NCBI RefSeq assembly: GCF_002214465.1
Contig: NZ_CP015101.1
Coordinates: 937,013-1,001,012, forward strand
Direction of reading: 5' to 3'
Origin: Thermococcus barossii
Lineage (GTDB): Archaea > Methanobacteriota_B > Thermococci > Thermococcales > Thermococcaceae
DNA length: 64,000 nt
The notes beneath the pieces are model-generated. The model did not search any database and had not been told where the DNA came from. It saw only the letters and a list, made by a program, of their open reading frames with translations. Position numbers and translations under genes: made by a program. Shown piece by piece: positions 38,801-46,381 of this stretch (positions within the stretch are counted from its first letter, which is position 1; each line of letters opens with the position of its first letter).

Positions 38801-41800
38801 TCCAACTGAGGTCAGGGTGAATATCGAGAACCTGGATGGACCAGCCAACGGAACACTGAGGCTCGAGCTGGTGGACGTCTTTGGAAACACCATCGAAGGT
38901 ATCATCAGAAACGTTAGTCTCATCCCTGGGAACGGCACCGAGAACTTTGAGGTCGTAGTTCCACAGGGCCTCGGCTCGCTTAGGGCTTCCCTGACCATCA
39001 ACGGCTCCGCAACTTTGGCCGTCCTTCCGGTGATTCCCGAAGAGGCCGAGGCCCCAGTAATCCTCCCCCAAAAGCTTGAAACTGGCCTTCCCGGGCTCGT
39101 GGAGGTCAGGTTGAAGAACCACGGTTCCAGACCGCTCGACACCTCCAAGGCCACTCTGAGGCTGGGGAACATTACAGGCGAAGCAATTGGAGCTCTCCCA
39201 GCCATTCCTCCAGGTGAGGAAGCGGTTCTCCGCTACCGTATCGTTCCGAGGGAGAGAGGGCTTCAAAACCTGACCTTCCGTCTGGGATACCTGTCAGCAG
39301 CGATGGAGGTTGAGATCAGAGATCCGGTAACGAGTCCGGTTATGGTGTCCACGGAGAACTTCGTACGTGGGGCCAGGGCAAAGGTTTACGTCACCTTCAG
39401 GAACACCGGCACGGCACTGCTGAGGGTTTTGGATGTTGAAGTGCTCGGGATGAGGCGGAGTGTCGGGCTTCTCCTCCCACCAAATCTCTCGGTGGAGCTC
39501 CCCTTCGAGTACACGGTGCCCCAGAACGCCTCGCGGGTTCTCATAAACGCCACCGTCTTTACCGATGTGGGAACGTTCGGAAGGAGCATCGTGGCAGAAA
39601 CCACGGAGCCAACCTACAACGCCAACGTCACGGTTAAGCCGGTCTTCAAGGTCGGAGAGGATGTTCTCATCGAGGGCTTTGCCTACAATTCAAGCGGCCC
39701 CCTTGCCAACGTTCCGGTCAAGGTCAGCGTCCTCCGTGGCGACTTCGTGAGGGAATACTACGTGGTCACCGATGGAACTGGACGCTTCAACCTCACGTTC
39801 CGGCCGTTGGGAGGAGAATACGGGCACTTCATCGTGAGTGCGACCCATCCGGCTGTCGTTGCCCCGGAGAGGGACGGGGAGTTTGACATAGTGGGCCTAA
39901 CCCTGGTTCCCGACGTATATGACCTCACGGTTACCCGGGAGTTCAGCGGGGAAATTGAGGTGGAGATAATCAACCACTGGCTCGACTCGAACGTCTCGGT
40001 TGATGTCAGCGCCCCGGAGACCTACAACGTTACCGTTCCCCGGAGGATAGAGCTGAAAAGCGGTCGCAACCGCCTGAAGATTGGTCTTTCCAGCCAGAGC
40101 GCGGTTAACGGAACCATAGTGATAACCTTCAGAGCCGTCCAGCTGGGGATTGAAGTGGAGAAGAACCTCACCGTGAGGGCTAACGTCCTTCCACCCGCTC
40201 CGAGGATAGAACTCGAACCCCTCAGCCTCGATGTGGGGCTTTTGGCCAACGAGAGTGTGAGCAGGACGATAACGGTAAAGAACACGGGGTTCGAAGAGCT
40301 CAGGAACGTCAGCGTCGTCTCGTCCATAGAATGGGTAAAGATTGTTTCGGCATTCACCGGGCTTGAAGCCGGAAAATCAGGGGCCATAGGTCTTTACATA
40401 GCTCCCCCTGAGAACCTAACCGGGACGTTCGAGGGAAGCATAAGGATATCTTCCTCAAATTACAGGGACGTCCATGTCCCGATCAGGATAACTGTGACTC
40501 CAAACGCCAGGGGCTCCCTCAGGGTCGTCGTCATGGATCCCAATGCTACAAAGCTGGAAAAAGCCGAGGTTACACTCTACAACGGATACGCCCATTTTGA
40601 GGGGAAGACGGACGAAAACGGAACGGTGATCTTCACCGACGTTCCAATCGGAGAATACACGCTCATAGTGGGTGAGGAGAGCCACTACACCTCAAGCAGG
40701 AAGGTTATCATAGAGGCAGGGCTGGAGAGGAACCTAACCGTGGTGCTCATGCCCTCGGTGCTGGAGATTGAGTGGGAGGTCGTGCCTGTAACCATAGAGG
40801 ACGTCTACATCATAAAGCACGAGATTGGCTACACCACCTACGTCCCCGCCCCGGAGATAAAAACATACGGCGGCGATCTTGAGGTTTACATAGACTATGA
40901 AAAGCTGGCGGAGCTGGGGATGGTAGAGTTCCGGGGGCAACTGATCATCAGGAACACCCACCGCTACGTATCGGTCTTCAACATCACCTTCGAGAGCGGT
41001 GGCAGCCACTACATCGATGTAGAGTTTATGGTGGACAGGATAGACGAGCTGAAGCCCGGAGAAACCGTGACAGTGCCCTACGTGGTGAGGGTTTACTACC
41101 AGCGCTCGCCGCCCATAAACCCGTGCCTCCACGAGACCAAGGTCTTTACCCTCAAAGCGGGTGTCGTTTGCGTTGAGGAAGCTGGAAAGATAACCTTAAG
41201 GGCGCAGAAAGTGCACAGGCTGATAGTCAAGCCAACCTGCGACGGCTGCTGGAAGAGCCTGCTGAACATAGGTGCGCACATACTCTTTGAGAAGCTGAGC
41301 GACAAGCTGGGAGACCTGCTTGAGAACAACGAGATAGCCAAAGACTCCGGGGACAAGGCGCTTGAAGCTTTGAAGGAGCTATACGAGGCATACTACCAGA
41401 TGAGCATGAACCCCACCGACGAGAACATAAAGAACTACGAGAAAACCCTCCAGAAGTTCAAAGGAACCCTTCTGGAGATTGGAAAGACCGCCCTGGCAAA
41501 GTACGGTGAGAAGTACCTTGAGAACTATCTCTCCACCAAGGGGATTGAGTTCGACCTGATACTCGACGAGAAGGGCCAGGTCGTCGGGTTTGTGATGCCC
41601 TCAGACGTCGCTCCGATGTACCCTGAGGTCATGAGCACCGTCAACGTGCAGAACGGAAACGTTCAAGTGAGCTGGGAGGAAGCGGAGAAACTTGCGGACA
41701 AGCTAACCGGCGGGCTCATATCGGAACTCAAGGAGAAGGCCGAGAACCTGTGGATAGTCGAGATGATCAACCTGATAGTGAAGCTCGTCGATGATTACAC

Positions 41801-44800
41801 GCCGATGATAGCCGAGGCCGGAATGAACTGCGCCATCTGCCTGCTTCGCAACAACTGCAGTCCCCCGAACGTCGGGGAGATGAAGCCAATCCAGCTCATA
41901 CGCACGGCCTACTTCACCGGATACGACGGAGGCGGAGCCGGGGGCGTTTCAGGAGGCGGTGTCCAAGGGGAGACCAGCGTTGGAAGGTTCACGTGCGAGG
42001 GTCTTCCAAGACCAAAGAATTCCACGTCGCAGACATCACAACCAACGGCCCAGTCATGTCCGGCTTGTGGCATCGAAACCAAGCTCTCCAACACGGGGGA
42101 GAGGAAAATCTGCGTTAATCTCCCGCTGAGGGACCTTCCATCCCAGCCCCTCCAGGAGGACGGGGATGGGGAAGCGCAGAACACGCTTCACATGTGCGTT
42201 GATCTGGTCATAACCATAGAACAGAGACTCACCTTCGAGAGACAGGCATTCAGAGCCTCACTGAGGTTCACCAACACCAACGCCAACTACAGTCTGGAGG
42301 ACGTCAACGTTAGCCTGGTCTTCCTCGACGATAACGCCAACGATGCAGGCGAGAGGTTCTTCGTGAGGCTCGACGAGAGGAGCGGTTTGAACAACGGAGT
42401 GCTGAAACCAAAGGGAGAGGCAAGCTTCAGGTGGCTCATAGTGCCTAAGGTGGGGGCGGCGGGAGAGTTCAGAACGAGATACTACGTCATGGCCAATGTT
42501 ACCGCCAGGCTCGGCGACTCCAGACTTGTCTTCGAGACTTGGCCGGCCGTGATAGAGGTTAAGCCGGTTCCCCAGCTGGAGCTCGACTACGTGATTCCAA
42601 GAAAGGTCTACGGCGATGACCCGTACACCCCGGAGATAGAGCAGCCGGTGCCTTTCATCTTCGGGTTAAGGGTGAAAAACGTTGGGTATGGAGAGGCCAA
42701 GAATCTGAGGATAGCATCGGCCCAGCCCAGGATAGAACGTTCCAACTATCCGGGAGTGTACATAGACTTCAAGCTACTCGGAACCATCGTCAATGGAAAT
42801 GTGGCCCCCAACAGCCTAACGGTGAACTTTGGAGACCTAAAGCCCGGAGAAAGCTCAACGGCGGCATGGATAATGAGCGCGGAGGTAACGGGAGATTTCG
42901 TCTACTACAATGCCACCTTCCAGCACAGCGACGAGCTGGGTGGAAACGAAACGTCCCTGATAAGGGCCCTGAGAACACACTTCCTCTTCAGGGCTTTCAA
43001 CGACACCGCCAACGACGATGGGATGATGGACTTCCTGGTGGACGATGATGGGGACGCCGTTCCAGAGAGGATAATCGACTCCAACGGGGAGGACTATCCC
43101 GTCCTGAAGGTCAACTTCACGGAGGAGTATGGAAGGGGCTTTAGAAAGGTAATTCCTCTGGTAAAGTCCCCAGGCTGGATTTACATGGCGATACCAGTCA
43201 GCGGGTTCACGAGGGCAACGAGGAGCGATGGAAAAGAACCAGTGGTCCAGTGGATTGACAACGGAACCCTCAACCTGCTGGACCTTGGAACCGCGGAATT
43301 CTACGTTCTGAAGGCCAACCGCCCGCCGGTTCCAGTGATGAGTCTCAGCGAACCCGTCATCGTCAACAGAACGGTGACCCTCGACGCATCGTTGAGCTAC
43401 GACCCGGATGGCAGAATCGTTAGGTACCTCTGGCGGATTGGCGACGATACCTTAGAAGGCCCGGTGGTGAGCTATACTTTCAGAGAAGCTGGAAACTACA
43501 CGATCATTCTGACCGTCTGGGACGGAGAAAACTCCAGCTCCTCCATGACAAGAAACGTCAGGGTATACCTGGGCCCGAGGTTCGTCGTTGAAGTGGGAAC
43601 CATCCCGCAGTGGGGAATAGTGCCCTTCAACGTCACCGTTAACGTCAGCGTTGCCAACGCTGGAGATGCCCCAGGCACCTACAACCTCAGCATCTCCATC
43701 GACGGTCAGCCGGAGGTGTTTGAGGAGGTAACACTTCAGGCAGGGGAAATGAGAAATCTAACGTTCCAGGTCGAGATAACTAGCGCGGGTGAGCACGTAA
43801 TCTCCGTTGATGGAAAGAACTCAACGGTGTTGGCCTACTGGAACGTGAGCCTGAGTAAAAACGAGACCCTTGAGTACAGCAGGGACTTTGGATTCTACGA
43901 TTCCCTAACCTGGGAACCCTTCGTGAGGGACTTCGATAACTGGACCACACAAGTGCTGGAAAACGTCTCCATCCCGGAGCTGACGCTCGAAAGGATACTC
44001 GACGAAAAGGTCTCCAACTGGGCACTCGCGAACCGCTCCGAGAACCTTAATCCTCGGGAAAGGGAGGGCGATATTAGAGCCATCTACTCCAGAAACGCCA
44101 CCATCAGAGGAATATCCGGATGGAACTACACGACCGTAAGGGTAACTCAGAGGGTAGTGGTCTTCGCGAACGCAAGCCACAGGCTCGATGAGGAGCCACC
44201 GACGATACGGGTAACCCCTGAAAGCGGCGTCTATGAGAGAATACCGGTTCTCAACGTTACAGTCATTGACGAAACCAACGTCACGGTCTGGGTTGAGACG
44301 GACAGGGGCAGGGAAAACCTGACGCTCCTGTTAAAGGACGGCAACGTGTCGGTCTGGAGCGGTATGCCACCCCTTGGGCCGGGGAACAACACGGTTATTG
44401 TCTATGCGGAGGATTACTTCGGAAATCAGGCCAATGGAACGCTCTGGATTTACCTCAACCCCAAAGCACCCATAGTTACGATAGAGAGCCCGGAGGAGAG
44501 GGTTTACAACTCCAGACAGGTCTGGATAAACTACACCGTAATCGATGACGACCTCGTTGGGGTGAAAGCCTACCTTGACGGGAGGCTCGTCTCGACCAAC
44601 TCCTCGTGGAGCGCCGAGCTAGTGCTCGACTACGGAACCCACAACCTCACCGTCGAGGCGTGGGACGTCAGCAACAACGTCACGGAGACGGTCACCTTCA
44701 GAATAAACGAGCCCCCTACAGTGAACTTCACGTGGAGCGCCAAGTATCTAGAGGTGAGCTTCCAGGCCAATTCAAGTGATCCTGACGGCATAATCGAGTA

Positions 44801-46328
44801 TCTCTGGGACTTTGGAGATGGCTCAACTGGTCGGGGAGCAAACGTTACCCATGTCTATGCCAACGGAGGAGTTTACAACGTCACGTTAATTGTCTGGGAC
44901 GCCTACAACCTCAGCTCAAGCAGTACTAAAACGATAGAGGTCTTCGCCAATGTGAGCCTGCGTAGAAACGAGACCCTTGAGTACACAAGGGACTTCGGAT
45001 TCTACAACTCAACATCGTGGGAGTCCTTTAAGAGGGACTTCGAGGAATGGGTCAACAGGACCCTTCGCGGGATTGAAGTTCCAGAGACCGGGCTCGACGA
45101 GGTGTGGAGCGTAAAAGCTGGCAACTGGAGCCTCGTCAACCACACCGAGAACCTCCTGCCCGGCTCCGGCAACGGCTGGATAAACGCCACCTATCGCCGC
45201 TTGACTATCGTGAAGGGCCTGATTGACCACAACGAGACGACCATGCTCGTAATTCAGAGGGCTGTCCTCTTCGGCAGTGCAACCAACGTGAGGGACGTGG
45301 AGCCTCCGTTCGTGAAAATAGTCTATCCCGAGAACAGAACCTACGACCACAACGTTACCGAGCTGATTGTGTTCGTCAACGACTCCACGGCAGTGGCGTC
45401 GGTGGTGGCGGAGCTCGACGGGGAAGCGGTTGCCCTAACCCAGGCCAAAGGCTCATGGCGGGCAGAGATAACGGCAGGAGACGGGAGGCACCGGCTCGTG
45501 GTTATCGCAAGGGACATATGGAACAACACCGCCGTTGAATGGGTAAACTTCACCGTCAACACCACAGTTAGGATTACCGAAATCAACGGGACGGAGATAG
45601 TCACAATTCCCGGTGAACTTGAAAGCGCGGCCATCGTTCAGAACGGACTGCTGAGGATAACACTCGGACTGGGAGGAGAGACCGTCTCCCTGGGATTCTC
45701 CCTCAGGAAGCGGGTGCTCATAGACGAACGTCTCTGGGAAACGCCCTGGCTCGCGGTAAGAAGCGGAATGACCAGGGGGGAGATTTCAGTCCGGGAGGAG
45801 ACCATCAGAAGAGCGGGCAGGCTTTATGAGAGAAGAACGTTCAGGGTGGAGGCAACGGGGCAGGGCTACGCTGTACTGATGCTTCCGCTGAACGGGATGG
45901 ATGTCGTGAGGGTTACCATCGAGAAAAACGGGACAACTTATGAACTCGGCACCGCCGACGAGGGCAAACCCGGCCACTACGGAATCCTCGGGGGATACCT
46001 CTACGTTGTCATACACTCCGACCCCATCATCGAGGTGGAGCTCGAAAGAGTAGTGGTACAGAGAGCCTCCACCGATTCATGGCTACTCCTAGGCTTTGCA
46101 TGGCAGAGATGGTACCTGAAACTCAGGGAAGAGTTCACCGAGCTTAGGGAAAAGACGTGTAATGAAACCTTCTTAGAGGAGGCCGATGAGCTCCATACCC
46201 GGGCGGAGGAGTATTACCTCAGAGGAATAAGTCACTATCCAAACAACCCAATATGGTACGCCATATACATGAGAAAGGCATATCTGCTTGAAAAACAGGC
46301 GGTCGAAATCGTGAGGCGCTGCACCTGA
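32832..46328 (+). CDS. Giant secreted CARDB/Ig/PKD multidomain protein (4498 residues)
   Basis: Signal peptide: two basic residues, LVVLMILLGSLLPPNLVL, cut near FAQA. Residues about 33-1720 hold roughly 13-14 CARDB-like repeats, each opening with P-D-x-x-V and a VNVTLKNLG strand and closing with ETNEDNN-type acidic Asn motifs; the first contains a NIDO-like insertion. Then come Ig-like and fibronectin-III-like domains (about 1720-1980), two carboxypeptidase-regulatory-like domains (about 2263-2350, 2557-2643), a helical region with CDGC, CAIC and CPAC (about 2787-3083), and two PKD-like domains (about 3497-3580, 3960-4040) around a duplicated unknown module. The tail is helical, with no membrane anchor or sorting signal. 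Many N-glycosylation sequons. It is probably a cell-surface adhesin or structural fibre; function inferred. Confidence 0.9.
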   Translation: MKRPGLVVLMILLGSLLPPNLVLHEGVFAQAGPPDIAVSNPGYTVENGKIIVSAPIENEGGPSSSFNLTFSFVGPISPPEPGEVPFTWLNTSRMLENSREVSSGEVVNGSVVLRDDDGYIIYELPFELNFFGIPVKKLSVSTNGYVELMAEYEDTISEGDYEVWDFLSESRRDFVAGLDEDLETEDGYLLVARIENGVVIEWFGSTWDEYDSENYPINFQLLILSNGTLVWSYGRLTDSPSHSKAGYFSRVSLESREIEPEEGKSYSVNLPQVTPTVLKVQIPPMGENETRSVSVTSPVDEGYVRIFADLEGTLNDVDRSNNFAELWLWPGNYWIENVSIGNVTPGEFVEVNFTVKTTSRHPEPVTVRLLKNGEVELEHHIWNPQAEGLAGGLHWLAQGGSYNLSLEIDVMGDTNLSDNRAHLGEYSFPLPNFRIANYSVEVPHCSGSPAMIRVNVTNDGSLNWSNVEVMGALMYSDGTMSPSWAFIPFLPAGKTAEVLLEPVVAPGNITGVRIEVDPYDRVDESSEDDNSVSVELSVSIEMPDFTVVGVEIPSNVTTGKSYQVNVTLDNLGGCYAGIVGVRLYENGRDEDWEYVEINGTTTVGLRWSPSAIGWVNLTVAVDPYNVIAELREDNNELTERVLVRGPDITITNVELVSFDGIAGSPAVFNVTLKNLGESFTSGFYVKAYGGLGTSTIYVLGGLSKGEEKTVAMEIYANAGNVTLYFKADSSNWITETNESNNGFSYELDVPLPNFKVEAVSLPENTVGYVPVNVTVRNIGAPYNGTRFPLTLKVSIGGRSRYYYIRNLFGSNETITKLGTIIIQAPGGLVNASVYSNVNETSKSDNWLAVNVSTGYPDLVVEIHPPEVSAGSYVRVNYTVRNTGNATLYLKGTSLPVKYGIEYEDGRRITGGTWISNLVLEPNGTAEIRPYLKFNGGRNILFGVIDEANRWVESNEDNNNATLLLELDKPDFAIANYSIPDEVLNGSAYLYHQYGIEVNVTNLGGEFRGYLGIALFVDGRVNGFAGFYNLGKNETKEVTLYYRPEPGKHNLTIALDYSNEWIEGRKDNNNATATTAEFGMPDVTPVGVTWEPYNFTSGERVTFKVYLKNLGQAFEKSFTTRVEVWNGSTRLTYGTVYPYPYGYTFRENETREFRWVWYGAEPGNLTFRVVADYYNYLPEVNETNNNLTVDLGSIGTPDFELSNLSVGELAFGRWVDVNVTLKNLGEGIYRPFNVLFNLSGRIYYETVYGIGANETRILSRRWYVDRTGELKVSVGVDPRNEIAETNETNNWVSGIYNVEPPELSIVSYRWERRELASGYLAFTVNVTNSGGDTYRGFYLAMYVDGSPKARVWVPELLSGETSEKALRWRLDTGGMHEVWLVVDDGNLIPETDEDNNIVKTNVTIELPDIEVEGLSVPEMHANALFTVNVTLRNSGIQDIERPFFVAVYQDDKYLGGAWVDSLPAGDSKRVGIAVRPYPGDSIITAVADQYNTVVEASEDNNELSVAVHVSAPDLRVISFSPGNPRYSGETANATVLIRNEGDHETGAFQVVIRENGRNLGSAYVEGLMPGEELNATVPWKAEPGRYNVTAVADPYNVIREWDEGNNALSVPVVVPAPDLSVLSFSYSGGRIAGESMSFTVTVANRGNTTLLPFYVVIYANSTVIGVKRLNGLPSEGMRTIHFENSWKARYGSYVLRAVVDPYNGITELREDNNEANVSVFIDDETPPSVVTLYPANGSFTNEALIGVLLRDEGSGVDLERSRLSIYREGVPVEGSSEASWGWLIFRNSTPLLDGNYTVILTAMDRAGNSMEYSWNFVLDRKAPVISSNIINGTLYNGSVVPAINVSDENLLDYRVTVNGREFHGGEIKADGSYLLEVFAVDRAGNKGRYSAWFTVNGVPHPPSGLTLRMEGKYVELSWLPSGDSDIAGYYVYVDGKRLNEEPVEVTAFRDVFRGSLNYSVTAVDFMGFESEPVQAFPVRLGIETERMVVGYPTEVRVNIENLDGPANGTLRLELVDVFGNTIEGIIRNVSLIPGNGTENFEVVVPQGLGSLRASLTINGSATLAVLPVIPEEAEAPVILPQKLETGLPGLVEVRLKNHGSRPLDTSKATLRLGNITGEAIGALPAIPPGEEAVLRYRIVPRERGLQNLTFRLGYLSAAMEVEIRDPVTSPVMVSTENFVRGARAKVYVTFRNTGTALLRVLDVEVLGMRRSVGLLLPPNLSVELPFEYTVPQNASRVLINATVFTDVGTFGRSIVAETTEPTYNANVTVKPVFKVGEDVLIEGFAYNSSGPLANVPVKVSVLRGDFVREYYVVTDGTGRFNLTFRPLGGEYGHFIVSATHPAVVAPERDGEFDIVGLTLVPDVYDLTVTREFSGEIEVEIINHWLDSNVSVDVSAPETYNVTVPRRIELKSGRNRLKIGLSSQSAVNGTIVITFRAVQLGIEVEKNLTVRANVLPPAPRIELEPLSLDVGLLANESVSRTITVKNTGFEELRNVSVVSSIEWVKIVSAFTGLEAGKSGAIGLYIAPPENLTGTFEGSIRISSSNYRDVHVPIRITVTPNARGSLRVVVMDPNATKLEKAEVTLYNGYAHFEGKTDENGTVIFTDVPIGEYTLIVGEESHYTSSRKVIIEAGLERNLTVVLMPSVLEIEWEVVPVTIEDVYIIKHEIGYTTYVPAPEIKTYGGDLEVYIDYEKLAELGMVEFRGQLIIRNTHRYVSVFNITFESGGSHYIDVEFMVDRIDELKPGETVTVPYVVRVYYQRSPPINPCLHETKVFTLKAGVVCVEEAGKITLRAQKVHRLIVKPTCDGCWKSLLNIGAHILFEKLSDKLGDLLENNEIAKDSGDKALEALKELYEAYYQMSMNPTDENIKNYEKTLQKFKGTLLEIGKTALAKYGEKYLENYLSTKGIEFDLILDEKGQVVGFVMPSDVAPMYPEVMSTVNVQNGNVQVSWEEAEKLADKLTGGLISELKEKAENLWIVEMINLIVKLVDDYTPMIAEAGMNCAICLLRNNCSPPNVGEMKPIQLIRTAYFTGYDGGGAGGVSGGGVQGETSVGRFTCEGLPRPKNSTSQTSQPTAQSCPACGIETKLSNTGERKICVNLPLRDLPSQPLQEDGDGEAQNTLHMCVDLVITIEQRLTFERQAFRASLRFTNTNANYSLEDVNVSLVFLDDNANDAGERFFVRLDERSGLNNGVLKPKGEASFRWLIVPKVGAAGEFRTRYYVMANVTARLGDSRLVFETWPAVIEVKPVPQLELDYVIPRKVYGDDPYTPEIEQPVPFIFGLRVKNVGYGEAKNLRIASAQPRIERSNYPGVYIDFKLLGTIVNGNVAPNSLTVNFGDLKPGESSTAAWIMSAEVTGDFVYYNATFQHSDELGGNETSLIRALRTHFLFRAFNDTANDDGMMDFLVDDDGDAVPERIIDSNGEDYPVLKVNFTEEYGRGFRKVIPLVKSPGWIYMAIPVSGFTRATRSDGKEPVVQWIDNGTLNLLDLGTAEFYVLKANRPPVPVMSLSEPVIVNRTVTLDASLSYDPDGRIVRYLWRIGDDTLEGPVVSYTFREAGNYTIILTVWDGENSSSSMTRNVRVYLGPRFVVEVGTIPQWGIVPFNVTVNVSVANAGDAPGTYNLSISIDGQPEVFEEVTLQAGEMRNLTFQVEITSAGEHVISVDGKNSTVLAYWNVSLSKNETLEYSRDFGFYDSLTWEPFVRDFDNWTTQVLENVSIPELTLERILDEKVSNWALANRSENLNPREREGDIRAIYSRNATIRGISGWNYTTVRVTQRVVVFANASHRLDEEPPTIRVTPESGVYERIPVLNVTVIDETNVTVWVETDRGRENLTLLLKDGNVSVWSGMPPLGPGNNTVIVYAEDYFGNQANGTLWIYLNPKAPIVTIESPEERVYNSRQVWINYTVIDDDLVGVKAYLDGRLVSTNSSWSAELVLDYGTHNLTVEAWDVSNNVTETVTFRINEPPTVNFTWSAKYLEVSFQANSSDPDGIIEYLWDFGDGSTGRGANVTHVYANGGVYNVTLIVWDAYNLSSSSTKTIEVFANVSLRRNETLEYTRDFGFYNSTSWESFKRDFEEWVNRTLRGIEVPETGLDEVWSVKAGNWSLVNHTENLLPGSGNGWINATYRRLTIVKGLIDHNETTMLVIQRAVLFGSATNVRDVEPPFVKIVYPENRTYDHNVTELIVFVNDSTAVASVVAELDGEAVALTQAKGSWRAEITAGDGRHRLVVIARDIWNNTAVEWVNFTVNTTVRITEINGTEIVTIPGELESAAIVQNGLLRITLGLGGETVSLGFSLRKRVLIDERLWETPWLAVRSGMTRGEISVREETIRRAGRLYERRTFRVEATGQGYAVLMLPLNGMDVVRVTIEKNGTTYELGTADEGKPGHYGILGGYLYVVIHSDPIIEVELERVVVQRASTDSWLLLGFAWQRWYLKLREEFTELREKTCNETFLEEADELHTRAEEYYLRGISHYPNNPIWYAIYMRKAYLLEKQAVEIVRRCT
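43845..44213 (+). repeat. Duplicated module A within the giant protein
   Basis: Encodes about 123 residues beginning VSLSKNETLEYSRDFGFY, with NWALANRSENLNP and TTVRVTQRVVVFANAS. It is homologous to module B 1107 bp downstream, in the same frame. Both follow a beta-sandwich domain and precede an Ig-like EPP..I domain. No known family recognised. Confidence 0.8.
44952..45323 (+). repeat. Duplicated module B within the giant protein
   Basis: Encodes about 124 residues beginning VSLRRNETLEYTRDFGFY, with NWSLVNHTENLLP and TTMLVIQRAVLFGSAT. Matches module A at most aligned positions in the first 25 residues and at scattered positions after. Codons differ widely, so the duplication is old. Confidence 0.8.
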
Positions 46329-46340
46329 TTCCCGGAAGGG

Positions 46341-46350
46341 ATTTATACTT
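46341..46350 (+). promoter_or_regulatory. TATA element of the STAND regulator gene
   Basis: GATTTATACT, about 32-41 nt before GTG 46382, with T-rich sequence between that may also terminate the giant gene's transcript. Confidence 0.55.
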
Positions 46351-46381
46351 CTTTTTTTACAAAACCCAGCGAGGGGTGCGT

